Numbered from the stretch's first letter, positions 22,735-32,213 are shown. The stretch is DNA of 45,069 nucleotides from Acidimicrobiales bacterium (GCA_024644005.1 JAHELU010000007.1:1-45069); one strand, 5' to 3'. Numbers and translations: made by a program. Notes: generated by a model not told the origin, from the sequence alone.

Positions 22735-23553
22735 ATGAGTGATCTAGCAACAGCAGACCTGAGGCACCACGCGAAAGCACGCGCCGGAGACGTGCGGTCG
22801 AGCATTGCGAGGGCCGGCCTCGTCGGCAAGGCGATGCTCTATGGACTGTTCGCCCTCCTGGCGATCAACATCGTCACCGGATCCGGGAGCTCGTCGACGC
22901 AAGGGGCCATCGAGCGGGTCGCCCAAGGCTCGTTCGGCAAGGTCATCCTGGTGGCGCTGACGCTGGGCCTGGTCGGCTTGACCGCATGGAAGGTGTTGCA
23001 GGCGATCGCCGGCGATCCGGTCGAGGGGTCCGATCCGAGCGATCGGCTGATCTTTGCGCTGGAGGGGGCCTCCTACGCTGCGGTCGCCGCAGCGGCGGTC
23101 GGTGTCCTGATCTCCAATTGGAGCGGCTCGAGCTCGTCGGGCGGCGGGGGTGACTCGAAGGAGCAGGCCACGGCCACCGTGCTCGAATGGCCGGGCGGCC
23201 GTTGGCTCGTCATGGCGGCCGGTCTCGCCATCATCGGATTCGCGCTCTACGAGATCTACAAGCACGCCGTCAACAGCGGCTTTCGGGAGCGGCTGGTCGA
23301 GGTCGACGAGAAGGTGGAGCTGGCGGGCCGGGTGGGCTACGGGGCCAAGGGAGCCATCACCGCAATCGCCGGTGGGTTCCTGTTGATCGCCGGCTACCGT
23401 CACGACGCCGATCAGACCAAGGGGATCTCCGGCGTGCTCCAGGAACTGGCTGACGTGGCGTGGGGTCAGGTGCTGCTCTGGCTGGTGGCCTTCGGATTGA
23501 TCCTCTACGCCCTGTTCTGCCTGGCCGAGGCCAAGTTCCGTCGAGCGACCTGA
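22735..23553 (+). CDS. DUF1206 membrane protein
   Basis: A 272-residue protein with three repeats of two transmembrane helices, each beginning with a polar R-x-G-x-x-A/G-K motif (IARAGLVGKAMLYG, ...YAAVAAAAVGV, VGYGAKGAITAIAGG). This is the DUF1206 fold, function unknown. A Gly/Ser-rich loop with GSSSSGGGGDS lies between the second and third pairs. The open frame extends back to 22450, but ATG 22735, with GGGAG upstream, gives the family start. It is divergent from the TetR gene and may be its target. Confidence 0.85.
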   Translation: MSDLATADLRHHAKARAGDVRSSIARAGLVGKAMLYGLFALLAINIVTGSGSSSTQGAIERVAQGSFGKVILVALTLGLVGLTAWKVLQAIAGDPVEGSDPSDRLIFALEGASYAAVAAAAVGVLISNWSGSSSSGGGGDSKEQATATVLEWPGGRWLVMAAGLAIIGFALYEIYKHAVNSGFRERLVEVDEKVELAGRVGYGAKGAITAIAGGFLLIAGYRHDADQTKGISGVLQELADVAWGQVLLWLVAFGLILYALFCLAEAKFRRAT

Positions 23554-23643
23554 GTTCACGGCCGAGCCGGTCAGCACCGACGACTTCCCGGCCTCCGGCC
23601 CGCGGTCCTACTCGACCGATGTGCGGGTCGGGGCGCCCGATCG

Positions 23644-23657
23644 CTCGCCGAGGCGAG
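23644..23657. terminator. Weak hairpin between convergent genes
   Basis: CTCGCC-GA-GGCGAG lies in the 183-bp gap between the convergent DUF1206 and glutamate dehydrogenase genes. Its tight 2-base loop and lack of a U-tract make it a weak terminator candidate. The rest of the gap shows nothing recognisable. Confidence 0.25.
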
Positions 23658-23736
23658 TTGACCGAACCGGTGGTCGAACGCTGGTCCTCGTGCAGCGCCG
23701 GCCGGAGCGGCGGCCGCAGAGCCATCCGGTCCGTCC

Positions 23737-25029
23737 CTACGAGCCGGGAATCGCAGGGTCGATCGGGCGGGGATCGTCGAAGAGGCGGCCCCGAAGGCGG
23801 GCCGCCTCGGTCACCCGCCGCAGCGCCAACACGAACGACGCCGTGCGCCTGTCGACGCCGAGCTCGGCTGCGGTGCTCGACACCTCCCGGAAGGCCTTCA
23901 CGAGCACCGATCGAAGCTCGGCGTTCACCCGCTCCTCCGTCCAGCGGAAGCGCTGGACGTTCTGCACCCATTCGAAGTAGCTGACCGTCACTCCCCCGGC
24001 GTTGGCCAGGATGTCGGGGATCATGGTCACCCCCCGATCGGCCAGGGCGGCATCCGCGGCGGGTGTCACCGGATGATTGGCACCCTCGACGATGACACCG
24101 GCCTTGACCCGATCGGCGTTCTCGGCGGTGATGACTCCTCCCACTGCGGCTGGGATGAGCACGTCGACGTCGAGCATCAGGAGCTCGCCACCGTCGATCG
24201 GATCGGCGCTGTCGAAGTCGGTCACCGATCCCGTCTCCGACACGTGCCGGTCCAGCCGATCGACGTCGAGCCCATCGGGGCGGACGATGGCACCGTGGAC
24301 GTCTGACACCCCCACCACCCGGTAGCCGGCTGCCGTCGCTCGTCTGGCGGCCCAGCTTCCGACGTTCCCGTAGCCCTGGATGGCGATCGTGGTGCCCGCC
24401 GGCTCTCGGCCCTGCTCGGCGAGGAGCTCGTCGAGGCAGATGAGGCAACCCGTTCCGGTTGCGGCCTCACGACCCGGCGAGCCGCCGAGGGCGACCGGCT
24501 TCCCGGTCACCACCGCCGGCGAGTGACCCTTCAGCTCCTCGTACTCGTCGAGGAGCCAGGCCATGACCTGGGCATCGGTTGCCATGTCGGGCGCAGGTAT
24601 GTCGATGGTAGGCCCGATGACATCGCTTATGGCCCGGGCGTAGCGCCGGGTCAGCTGCTCCCGCTCCTGGCGGCTGAACTGGCTGGCGTCGACCTCGATC
24701 CCGCCCTTGGCGCCGCCGAACGGCACGTCGACCAGCGCCGTCTTCCAGGTCATGAGCGAGGCCAAGGCCCGGACCTCGTCGAGGTCAGCCGTCGGGTGGA
24801 AGCGAATGCCCCCCTTGTAGGGGCCGCGCGAGTTGTCGTGCTGGATCCGGTACCCGACATAGACCTCGTGGTCACCGTTGGATCGGCGGATCGGCACCTC
24901 GACCCGTAGCTCCCGGCTCGGCGTGCGCAGAGCGTGACGGGTCGACTGCGGCAGGTCGAGCACATCGGCTGCGGTCTCGACGAAGGAGCTGACCGCAGCG
25001 AAGGGGCCGAGGTGATCTGGTTGGGCCAT
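23737..25029 (-). CDS. gdhA: Glutamate/leucine-type dehydrogenase
   Basis: A 430-residue hexameric-type glutamate dehydrogenase interconverting glutamate and 2-oxoglutarate plus ammonia. N-terminal domain: GYRIQHDNSRGPYKGGIRFH and VDVPFGGAKGGI, with the substrate-binding and catalytic lysines. C-terminal Rossmann domain: AIQGYGNVGSWAA, then VSDVHGAI. VEGANHPVTPAAD and ILANAGGVTVSYFEWVQN are the conserved late blocks. Length is normal for the 420-430-residue class, and acidic residues after the fingerprint leave NAD/NADP preference open. It is divergent from the ABC importer at 25221. It could feed on glutamate produced by AST-type arginine breakdown, which is inference. Confidence 0.93.
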   Translation of the reverse strand: MAQPDHLGPFAAVSSFVETAADVLDLPQSTRHALRTPSRELRVEVPIRRSNGDHEVYVGYRIQHDNSRGPYKGGIRFHPTADLDEVRALASLMTWKTALVDVPFGGAKGGIEVDASQFSRQEREQLTRRYARAISDVIGPTIDIPAPDMATDAQVMAWLLDEYEELKGHSPAVVTGKPVALGGSPGREAATGTGCLICLDELLAEQGREPAGTTIAIQGYGNVGSWAARRATAAGYRVVGVSDVHGAIVRPDGLDVDRLDRHVSETGSVTDFDSADPIDGGELLMLDVDVLIPAAVGGVITAENADRVKAGVIVEGANHPVTPAADAALADRGVTMIPDILANAGGVTVSYFEWVQNVQRFRWTEERVNAELRSVLVKAFREVSSTAAELGVDRRTASFVLALRRVTEAARLRGRLFDDPRPIDPAIPGS

Positions 25030-25150
25030 GGCAGAGCTCTACCTGGATGATCGGCGGCTCCTACTCGGATCGGGGTGATCCGTTCGTGGCGAGCCGGGGA
25101 ACCACGGAGCGGTCGAAGGATACCCGGCGACGGTCATGTCGGCGAAGCGA

Positions 25151-25188
25151 TTGCGCGCGGGTGGACCGGTCTCTAGGGTTTGGGATCA
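25151..25188 (+). promoter_or_regulatory. Promoter of the ugp-type importer operon
   Basis: TTGCGC (25151-25156), a 17-bp spacer and TAGGGT (25174-25179), followed immediately by T-TGGGATCA (to 25188). The same arrangement, TTGATG-17-TAGGTT-TGGGATCA, stands before the cyclase gene at 39490-39454 on the minus strand. Confidence 0.6.
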
Positions 25189-25220
25189 CATCCATCGATC
25201 GGGATCAGGTACGCACCTCG

Positions 25221-26165
25221 ATGATGAAGACCACCCTGCCGGCTGGCGCGAACACGGCTCGGTTCCGGGGCCGGAGACGGCGACCGGGCTCACTGGCCCG
25301 CGACATCAAGGCGTATCTCTTCCTGGCCCCGACGCTCGTCGTCCTCGGCATCTTCGTCTACTTCCCGATCATCGAGTCCTTCCGCCTCTCCCTGAATCGG
25401 GTGGCCCCCTTCGGCAGCGCCGAGATCTTCGTCGGGTTCGACAACTACACCCGCTTGCTGGGCAGCAGCGAGTTCTGGAACAACGTCGTGGTCTCGCTCT
25501 TCTTCATGGTCGGCACCGTTCCGGTCGGGATCGCCATCGCCGTTGCGATCGCCCTGCTGCTGTCCTATCCGGTCAGCCGACTGTCGTGGCTCCACCGGAC
25601 GCTGATCTTCGTGCCGGTGGTCATCAGCAGTGCGGTGGCCGGTGTGCTGTTCCGGTGGCTCTACAACCCGGTGGTCGGCCACATCAACACCTGGCTCGGG
25701 GCCGTTGGCATCGACGGCCCGGAGTGGCTGACCTCGAGCAATTGGGCGCTGTTCGCCGTGACGGTGGCCGTCGTCTGGCGCCAGCTCGGGTTCAACGTCA
25801 TCATCGCCCTGGCCGGTCTCCAGCAGATCGACAACTCGTACTACGAGGCGGCCAAGGTCGACGGCGCCGGGGTGCTGGCCCGGGTCCGCTACATAACCCT
25901 GCCGCTGCTCTCACCGACCCTGCTGTTCCTGGTGGTCATCAACGTCATCATCAGTTTCCAGGCCTTCGGCGAGATCGACATCCTGACGATGGGCGGACCC
26001 GGCCAGTCGACCGAGAACCTCGTCTACTCGGTGTTCGTCGACGGCTTCGTCGGCACCCGCTTCCGGGGCCTGGCCTCGGCCCAGGCCTTCCTGCTGGCGG
26101 TGATCATCGTGGCCTTCTCGTTCATCCAGTTCCGAGGCTTCCGCAAGCGGGTGCACTACCGATGA
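25221..26165 (+). CDS. ugpA: Glycerol-3-phosphate/sugar ABC permease (UgpA-type)
   Basis: A 314-residue MalF/UgpA-class inner-membrane permease with six predicted helices. The cytoplasmic EAA loop reads YYEAAKVDGAGVLARVRYITLP (shown in part), which docks the ATPase, and FVGFDNYTRLL is a common N-terminal loop in this class. Starts at ATG 25221 or 25224; the frame upstream to 25047 overlaps the promoter. First gene of the permease-permease-binding-protein-GDPD operon. Assignment to glycerol-3-phosphate or glycerophosphodiesters rests on the adjacent GDPD; a plain sugar is possible. Confidence 0.85.
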   Translation: MMKTTLPAGANTARFRGRRRRPGSLARDIKAYLFLAPTLVVLGIFVYFPIIESFRLSLNRVAPFGSAEIFVGFDNYTRLLGSSEFWNNVVVSLFFMVGTVPVGIAIAVAIALLLSYPVSRLSWLHRTLIFVPVVISSAVAGVLFRWLYNPVVGHINTWLGAVGIDGPEWLTSSNWALFAVTVAVVWRQLGFNVIIALAGLQQIDNSYYEAAKVDGAGVLARVRYITLPLLSPTLLFLVVINVIISFQAFGEIDILTMGGPGQSTENLVYSVFVDGFVGTRFRGLASAQAFLLAVIIVAFSFIQFRGFRKRVHYR

Positions 26166-26175
26166 GGGGCGACCG

Positions 26176-27087
26176 ATGACCATCGACGCCGTCGACGTCC
26201 TGGCCGACGACGCCGCCGTCGTCGAGGTCGGTCAGGCGAACGAGGCCCGGCCGGCCGGGAGGCGGCGACTGGCCGGGGAGCTGTCGGTCCAGATAACGCT
26301 GTTGATCATCGGCGGGATCATCGCCATCCCGATCGTGGTGGCCATCTTCACCAGCTTCACCCCGCTGCCGGAGATCCTGGCCGATCCGAACTCGATCTGG
26401 TCCGGCAACTGGACCTTCGACAACTACGACACGGCGTGGACGGCCACGCCGTTCGGCCGGTTCATGATCAACAGCTTCATCCAGACCGGGATCATCACGC
26501 TGGCCCAGGTGCTGTTCAGCATCCTGGCCGGCTACGCCTTCGCCATGTTCGAGTTCCGGGGACGCACCTTCCTCTTCGCCTTCGTCCTCGGCAGCCTGAT
26601 GGTGCCGTTCGAGCTGACCTTCATCCCCAACTTCGTGCTGATCAGCAACCTGGGGTGGGCCAACACCTACCAGGGGCTGACCGTGCCCTTCCTGGCCAGC
26701 GCGTTCGGCGTCTTCATGCTCCGCCAGTTCTTCATGACCGTGCCCCGCGACCTCTACGACGCGGCCCGCATCGACGGCATCTCCGACTGGGGCTACCTGT
26801 GGAAGGTCATGGTCCCCCTGAGCCGGGGCGCCATCGCCGCCCTCACCATCTTCTCGTTCCTCGGGGCCTGGAACCAGTACTTGTGGCCGCTCGTCATCAC
26901 GAACGAGGAGTCGATGCGCACCGCCCAGATCGGGATCCGCTTCTTCCTGGCCAACCAGGAGCGGGCCACCGACTGGGGGGCCATCATGGCCGGCGCCACG
27001 ATCGTCATGTTGCCGACGCTGCTCGTGTTCCTGTTCGCTCAGCGCCAGCTCGTGCGCGGCATCGCCATGTCCGGGCTGAAGGGCTGA
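26176..27087 (+). CDS. ugpE: Glycerol-3-phosphate/sugar ABC permease (UgpE-type)
   Basis: A 303-residue MalG/UgpE-class permease, partner of the preceding subunit (10-base gap). LYDAARIDGISDWGYLWKV is its EAA loop; NSFIQTGIITLAQVLFS starts the permease core, with about six helices in all. The N-terminal 35 residues are an acidic soluble extension before the first helix. No gene for the ATPase subunit (UgpC/MsiK) is in the operon, as in many actinobacteria, where one shared MsiK-type ATPase serves several importers. Confidence 0.87.
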   Translation: MTIDAVDVLADDAAVVEVGQANEARPAGRRRLAGELSVQITLLIIGGIIAIPIVVAIFTSFTPLPEILADPNSIWSGNWTFDNYDTAWTATPFGRFMINSFIQTGIITLAQVLFSILAGYAFAMFEFRGRTFLFAFVLGSLMVPFELTFIPNFVLISNLGWANTYQGLTVPFLASAFGVFMLRQFFMTVPRDLYDAARIDGISDWGYLWKVMVPLSRGAIAALTIFSFLGAWNQYLWPLVITNEESMRTAQIGIRFFLANQERATDWGAIMAGATIVMLPTLLVFLFAQRQLVRGIAMSGLKG

Positions 27088-27120
27088 CTGCTACCGATCT
27101 CAACCAAGGGGGAGACCATC

Positions 27121-28566
27121 ATGAAACGGCTACGACTTCTGCTCGGCCTGCTACTGGCGTTTGCGCTCGTCGCTGCGGCCTGCGGCGGTGATGACGACGA
27201 GGCAACCGACGAAGACACCGACACGACGGCCGCGGAGGAGGTCGATGCCGGCGAGGACGACGAGTCCACCGACGCCGACGCCGAAGGCGACGAGGACGCG
27301 GCAGCGAGCGGGGACGCGATAACCCTCCAGTTCTGGCACGCGATGGCCGACGATCTCGGCGCAGTGGTCGACGAGCTGGTGGACGGTTACAACGCCAGCC
27401 AGGACGAGGTCGTCGTCGAGGCCACCTTCCAGGGCACCTACGACGACACCTACAACGCACTGCTGGCCTCGTTCGAGGCCGGTACGGCGCCGAACATCGT
27501 CCAGAACTTCGATCTGGCGGCCCAGACGATGTTCGACACCGGACGGTTGGTGCCGGCCCACCAGCTCATGGAGCCGGGCGAAGCCGACGCCTTCCTCGCT
27601 GCGCCCCGCGACTACTACTCGGACGACGAGGGCATGGTGGCTCTGGCCTTCAACTCGAGCACGCCCATCGTCTACTACAACGCCGAGATGTTCGAGACGG
27701 CGGGCCTCGACGCCCCACCGCCGGACTGGAACTTCAGTCAGTTCCTGGAGACATGCGAAGCCCTCGAGGAGGCCAACGGACTCGATACCTGCGTCACCTT
27801 CGGCCAGGTGGGCTGGTACTTCGAGCAGATCCTGGCCAACAGCGGTGGCCTCTACTTCAACAACGACAACGGCCGCACCGACCGGGCCACCGAGGTGGTG
27901 TTCAACGAGGGCCAAGGGGTCGAGGTCTTCACGTTCCTCACCGACCTCTTCGTCGACGGTCACGCCCCCAACCTCGGCAACACGTGGTCCGACACCGACT
28001 CGGTGTTCTTCGCAGAGGAGGCGGCGATGATCTTCGACTCCACATCGGGAGCCAGAGGATTCCAGGAGAACGCCGACTTCGAGGTCAAGACGGCCTTCAT
28101 TCCCCACAGCGACTCCAGCGAGCGCAACGGCGTCGTCATCGGCGGTGCCGCCCTCTGGTTGATCGACTCGGACGACGACGCCGTCAACGCAGCGGCCTGG
28201 GACTTCATGCGGTACATGACCGAGGCCGATCCGCAGATCACGTGGCACACCGGAACCGGGTACTTCCCGGTGCTGGCGTCGTTGCAGGAGAGCCCGACGC
28301 CCGAGCTGGCCACGTTCTGGGACGAGAACCCCAACTTCGTGACCGCCATCGAGCAGCTGGCCACCACGAACACGGCCAATGCTGATGGCTCGCCGAACTA
28401 TGCGGTCCTCGGCGGTCGGGCCGGCCCGTTCCCCGAGGTCCGGCGGATCGTGACCGAGGCCTACAGCGCAGTGATCGACGGCGGCGCCACGCCGCAGCAG
28501 GCACTCGACGATGCGGCGACACAGGCCAACCAGGCACTCGCCGACTACAACGCGTTCTTCGAGTAG
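27121..28566 (+). CDS. ugpB: ABC substrate-binding lipoprotein (UgpB-type)
   Basis: A 481-residue lipoprotein of binding-protein cluster D. The signal MKRLRLLLGLLLAFALVAAA ends at lipobox Cys21. An acidic Asp/Glu/Thr linker runs to about residue 65, followed by LQFWHAMADDLGAVVDELVD, and TYNALLASFEAGTAPNIVQ, both typical of UgpB/MalE-like proteins that recognise phosphorylated glycerol or sugars. PIVYYNAEMFETAGLD and NGVVIGGAALWLI are conserved later blocks. It follows ugpE by 33 bases with GGGGGAG upstream, and its stop is 28 bases before the GDPD GTG codon. Confidence 0.88.
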   Translation: MKRLRLLLGLLLAFALVAAACGGDDDEATDEDTDTTAAEEVDAGEDDESTDADAEGDEDAAASGDAITLQFWHAMADDLGAVVDELVDGYNASQDEVVVEATFQGTYDDTYNALLASFEAGTAPNIVQNFDLAAQTMFDTGRLVPAHQLMEPGEADAFLAAPRDYYSDDEGMVALAFNSSTPIVYYNAEMFETAGLDAPPPDWNFSQFLETCEALEEANGLDTCVTFGQVGWYFEQILANSGGLYFNNDNGRTDRATEVVFNEGQGVEVFTFLTDLFVDGHAPNLGNTWSDTDSVFFAEEAAMIFDSTSGARGFQENADFEVKTAFIPHSDSSERNGVVIGGAALWLIDSDDDAVNAAAWDFMRYMTEADPQITWHTGTGYFPVLASLQESPTPELATFWDENPNFVTAIEQLATTNTANADGSPNYAVLGGRAGPFPEVRRIVTEAYSAVIDGGATPQQALDDAATQANQALADYNAFFE

Positions 28567-28593
28567 CCGATTCGGACACGCCTGCGCTCGATC

Positions 28594-29607
28594 GTGGTCG
28601 CAGCCGCCGCCGTCGTGCTGACGGCGGCGGCCGGCTGCGGTGTCGACGGCGGTGACCGGGGCGGGGCCCCGGACGATGATGTCGACGCTGGGTCCGCTCC
28701 TATGGCCGATGAGCCGGCGGAGACCCCGGTCGCCGACCCGGCCGACGAGCCGGTCGTGACATCGCTCGACTGGCAGGGTCATCGGGGGGCCAGAGGCCTG
28801 AGGCCGGAGAACACCCTGCCGGGATTCGAGCTCGCCCTCGATCTGGGCGTCGACACCCTCGAGCTCGATCTCCACTGGGCGGCCGACGACGTCGTCGTCG
28901 TCTGGCACGACCCGGTGGTCGAGCCGACGCTGTGCAGCGGCGAAGGGGTGTCGATGCCGATCCGTCAGCTCACCTCGACCCAGCTCCGGGCCCTGCGCTG
29001 CGACCGCAATCCCGACCCGGGACGCTTCCCCGAACAGGCTGCGCAGCCGGGGACCCTGGCCGGCGACGACTGGGGCATCGTCGGACTGGCAGAGCTGTTC
29101 GGGTTCGTCGCCGGCTATGCCGGCTCGGAGGCAAAGACCCCCGAGCAGCGAGCCAACGCCGAGACGGTGCGGTTCAATGTCGAGACCAAGCGCAAGCCCG
29201 ACGACCCGGGCGCCATCGGAGACGGTTTCGACGGTGAGACCGCCGGACCGTTCGAGCGGGCGATCATCGCCGCCATCGGCGACGCCGGACTGACCGATCG
29301 GGTCAGCATCCAGAGCTTCGACCACCGTTCGCTCTGGGCGGTCCGAGCGGAGACACCGGCGATCGACCTGGTGGCCCTGACCGGCGGCGGCGTCCCCGAC
29401 TTCGCCGAGCTGGCCAGGCGGGGGGCCGGTACCTGGTCGCCGGACCAACGCTCGGTGACCGATGCCGCCGTCTCCGCTGCCCATGGGGCCGGCCTGCTCG
29501 TGGTGCCGTGGACCGTCAACGATCCGGCCGCCATGGACCGACTCATCGAGCTCGGGGTCGACGGAATCATCACCGATCGACCCGATCTGCAACCATCGGG
29601 ATCGTGA
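28594..29607 (+). CDS. Glycerophosphodiester phosphodiesterase, secreted lipoprotein
   Basis: A GDPD of about 337 residues hydrolysing glycerophosphodiesters to glycerol-3-phosphate and alcohol outside the membrane, a natural supplier for the UgpA/E/B importer. Motifs: QGHRGARGLRPENTLPGFE, TLELDLHW, VVWHDP, with the catalytic His pair and acidic metal ligands. VVLTAAAGC is a lipobox. From GTG 28594 the signal peptide lacks its basic n-region; the same frame upstream (from ATT 28570 or CTG 28582) supplies RTRLRS, and the frame is bounded by the ugpB stop. The real start may be one of these rare codons. Its stop overlaps the next GTG. Confidence 0.88.
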   Translation: MVAAAAVVLTAAAGCGVDGGDRGGAPDDDVDAGSAPMADEPAETPVADPADEPVVTSLDWQGHRGARGLRPENTLPGFELALDLGVDTLELDLHWAADDVVVVWHDPVVEPTLCSGEGVSMPIRQLTSTQLRALRCDRNPDPGRFPEQAAQPGTLAGDDWGIVGLAELFGFVAGYAGSEAKTPEQRANAETVRFNVETKRKPDDPGAIGDGFDGETAGPFERAIIAAIGDAGLTDRVSIQSFDHRSLWAVRAETPAIDLVALTGGGVPDFAELARRGAGTWSPDQRSVTDAAVSAAHGAGLLVVPWTVNDPAAMDRLIELGVDGIITDRPDLQPSGS

Positions 29608-32213
29608 GACCGGTTCTTCCCGCCCCCGTGGCGGCACTGCTGGCGGCACTGGCCGCGGCCGCCGCGGCATGCGTCGGCGGAGGGACCGACGCACCGGCCC
29701 GCTTCGAGATCACCGTTGCGGCCGAGGGCCTGACCAATCCGGTCGGTCTGGCGCTGCTCCCCACCGGCGGGCTGCTGGTGGCCGAGGAGGGCACGGGAGC
29801 GAACGACGACAGCGCCGGTATCAGCCTGGTCAGCGGCGGACGCGTCGATCCGGTGGTGACGGGGCTGCCCAGCGGGCGCGACTCCGGCGACCTGTCCGGT
29901 GTGCCCATGGTCGGCGTCTCACCGGACGGCCAGGTCGTCTACACGAGCCACTTCGGCGCCGAGGCACTGCTCACCTTCCCCACGCCGTCGAAGGAGGCGA
30001 TCGACGCCGGCGTCGTCCTGGGGCCGACCGACCTCCGGGAGACGATGACGCCGCTCAACCGGGTCCGGCTGACCAACGCCTTCGACATCGCCTTCACCCC
30101 AGACGGGGTCCCGATGGTGACCGATGCCAGCGGTAACGGCATGGCCACCGCAACGAGCGACGGCCGGACCGAGTTCGTCCACCGCTTCGATCTGCTGGGG
30201 GACCCGAACCGGGAATCGTTGCAGATCGACCCGGTGCCCACCGGCATCGCCCGCCTGGGCGACGAGTACCTCGTGACCCTCACCGGCGGCTGCCCCTACC
30301 CCGACGGGGCGGGGCGGCTGGTGGCCGTCGACACGGAGCGAAACGAACGCGTGGTGGCGAGCGGGCTGACGATGCCCATCGACGTGGACGTCGGACCCGA
30401 CGGGACGGTGTGGGTCCTCGAGTTCGCCCGGTTCGACCCAGGCGCCTCGTGCTTCACCGGCCAGGGGTACCGACCCGGCTCCGGGCGACTCAGCCGGCTC
30501 GACGGTGAGCGCCTGGTGCCGGTGGCCGAGCAGCTCGACTTCCCCGGGGCGGTGCTCGCCGCTCCGGACGGATCGCTCTACGTCAGCGAGGTCTTCGCCG
30601 GTCGGATCCTCCATCTCGTGCCCGAGACCAGCGTGGACGACCTCGTGGTCGGCGCGGATCGGCCGGCCCGCCGGTGGCGACTCTCGGACGCCACCGACGA
30701 GGCGGGTATCGACTTCCGTCACGGCGCCTTCGCCACGGCGGTCAGTGAAGATCCGGTGGCCATGATGGGTGGGGGCGTGTGCTGGCTCGACGCCGACGGC
30801 GATGACGACCTCGACCTGTACCTCGTCAACTCCCACGCCGCTGCAGAGACCGACCACTGGGCCGAAGCCGGGGGCGTGCCGACCAATCGGCTCTACCGTA
30901 ACGACGGCGGCCGGTTCACCGCCTGGCCCGACGGCTCGGGCACCGAGCTCGCCATGCGGGGCAACGGCTGCGTGGCCAGCGATCTGGACGGCGACGGCGA
31001 CACCGATCTCTACGTGACCGCCGAGGGGCCGAACGCCCTGCTGGTCAACGACGGCACCGGCCAGTTCGTCGAGTCGGCGGCTGCGGCCGGAGTCGACGTC
31101 GGCGGCTGGAGCACGGCCGCTGCGGCCGGCGATGTCGACGGCGACGGGCAAGTCGATCTGTTCGTCGGCACCTATATCGACTTCGACCGGCAGATAGAGA
31201 ACCCGAGCGGTGCCTTCCCCCAGGACTACCTCGGGGAGCCGAACCACCTGTTCGTCGGCAACGGCGACGGCACGTTCACCGACGTGACCGGCAAGGTCGG
31301 GATCGGCGACGACCTGCGAACCCTGGGCGCGTTGTTCAGCGACCTCGACGACGACGGCGACCTCGACCTCTACCTCACCAACGACGGCCAGGCGAACACC
31401 CTGTACGAGAACCGCTCGGCCGGTGACGGGGTCCGGCTGGTCGACGTGACCCGCTCCGCCTCGGTTGGCGACTCGGGCAGCGGCATGGGCGTTGCCGGCG
31501 GTGACTTCGACGCCGACGGGGCGATCGACCTGATGGTCACCAACTGGGAGGCCGAGCTCCACGCCGTCTACCGGGGCGACCCCGATCGGGATCTGTCGTT
31601 CGCCTACAGCACCCACCGGCTCGGGTTCTCCGGCCTCGGCAACGGCACGACCGGGTGGGGCACGGCCTGGGCCGACCTCGACAACGACACGGACCTCGAT
31701 CTGCTGATCGCCAACGGTCGGGTCCCGATCACCGATCTGGCGGCCGACGCAGAGCCCATCCAGCTCCTCGGCAACCTGACCGCCGAGGGCCGGCCCGGTC
31801 AGCTCCGCGACTGGGGCAGCCGCTCCGGGCTGTCCGCCATCGGGCCCCGCCTCAGCCGTGGCGCCGCGGTGGCCGACTTCGACGACGACGGCGATCTCGA
31901 CGTCGCGATCAACCAGATCGGCGGCCGGGCGCTGCTGCTCCGCAACGACGACCCGCCCGGCCGGTCGCTGACGGTGATCGCCGATCCGCCGCTGCCGGGG
32001 ACCAGGGTCGACGTGCGGCTCGACGACGGGACCACACTGCGGCGCGAGCTCCATGCCGGCAGCAGCTACCTGGCCAGCGAGGATCCGCGGCTCCACCTCG
32101 GAGTCGGCGACCGTGAGATCGAGTCCGTCAGGGTCGTCTGGCCGGACGGTGTCGAGGTGGTGACCCAGACACCGTCGGCTGGCGTCGTCGACGTGGTCCG
32201 TCCCGGGTCGTAG
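29604..32213 (+). CDS. Beta-propeller / FG-GAP / ASPIC-UnbV lipoprotein
   Basis: An 869-residue secreted lipoprotein. The signal LLAALAAAAAAC carries a lipobox. Residues about 25-370 form a ScyD/NHL-type beta-propeller (LTNPVGLALLPTGGLLVAEEG). Residues about 390-770 hold seven FG-GAP/VCBS-type calcium motifs such as DADGDDDLDLY, DLDGDGDTDLY, DVDGDGQVDLF and DFDDDGDLDVA. The C-terminus (ELHAGSSYLASEDPRLHLG, SVRVVWPDG) is an ASPIC/UnbV domain. These architectures are usually cell-surface adhesins or ligand-binding scaffolds. The GTG start overlaps the GDPD stop (GTGA), so co-translation is likely. The role beside phospholipid scavenging is unknown. Confidence 0.85.
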   Translation: MRPVLPAPVAALLAALAAAAAACVGGGTDAPARFEITVAAEGLTNPVGLALLPTGGLLVAEEGTGANDDSAGISLVSGGRVDPVVTGLPSGRDSGDLSGVPMVGVSPDGQVVYTSHFGAEALLTFPTPSKEAIDAGVVLGPTDLRETMTPLNRVRLTNAFDIAFTPDGVPMVTDASGNGMATATSDGRTEFVHRFDLLGDPNRESLQIDPVPTGIARLGDEYLVTLTGGCPYPDGAGRLVAVDTERNERVVASGLTMPIDVDVGPDGTVWVLEFARFDPGASCFTGQGYRPGSGRLSRLDGERLVPVAEQLDFPGAVLAAPDGSLYVSEVFAGRILHLVPETSVDDLVVGADRPARRWRLSDATDEAGIDFRHGAFATAVSEDPVAMMGGGVCWLDADGDDDLDLYLVNSHAAAETDHWAEAGGVPTNRLYRNDGGRFTAWPDGSGTELAMRGNGCVASDLDGDGDTDLYVTAEGPNALLVNDGTGQFVESAAAAGVDVGGWSTAAAAGDVDGDGQVDLFVGTYIDFDRQIENPSGAFPQDYLGEPNHLFVGNGDGTFTDVTGKVGIGDDLRTLGALFSDLDDDGDLDLYLTNDGQANTLYENRSAGDGVRLVDVTRSASVGDSGSGMGVAGGDFDADGAIDLMVTNWEAELHAVYRGDPDRDLSFAYSTHRLGFSGLGNGTTGWGTAWADLDNDTDLDLLIANGRVPITDLAADAEPIQLLGNLTAEGRPGQLRDWGSRSGLSAIGPRLSRGAAVADFDDDGDLDVAINQIGGRALLLRNDDPPGRSLTVIADPPLPGTRVDVRLDDGTTLRRELHAGSSYLASEDPRLHLGVGDREIESVRVVWPDGVEVVTQTPSAGVVDVVRPGS

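Noticed and set aside
29919-32096. Large minus-strand frame opposite the FG-GAP gene
   Set aside because: It is a GC-rich antisense shadow; the plus strand has repeated Ca-binding motifs and an ASPIC domain.
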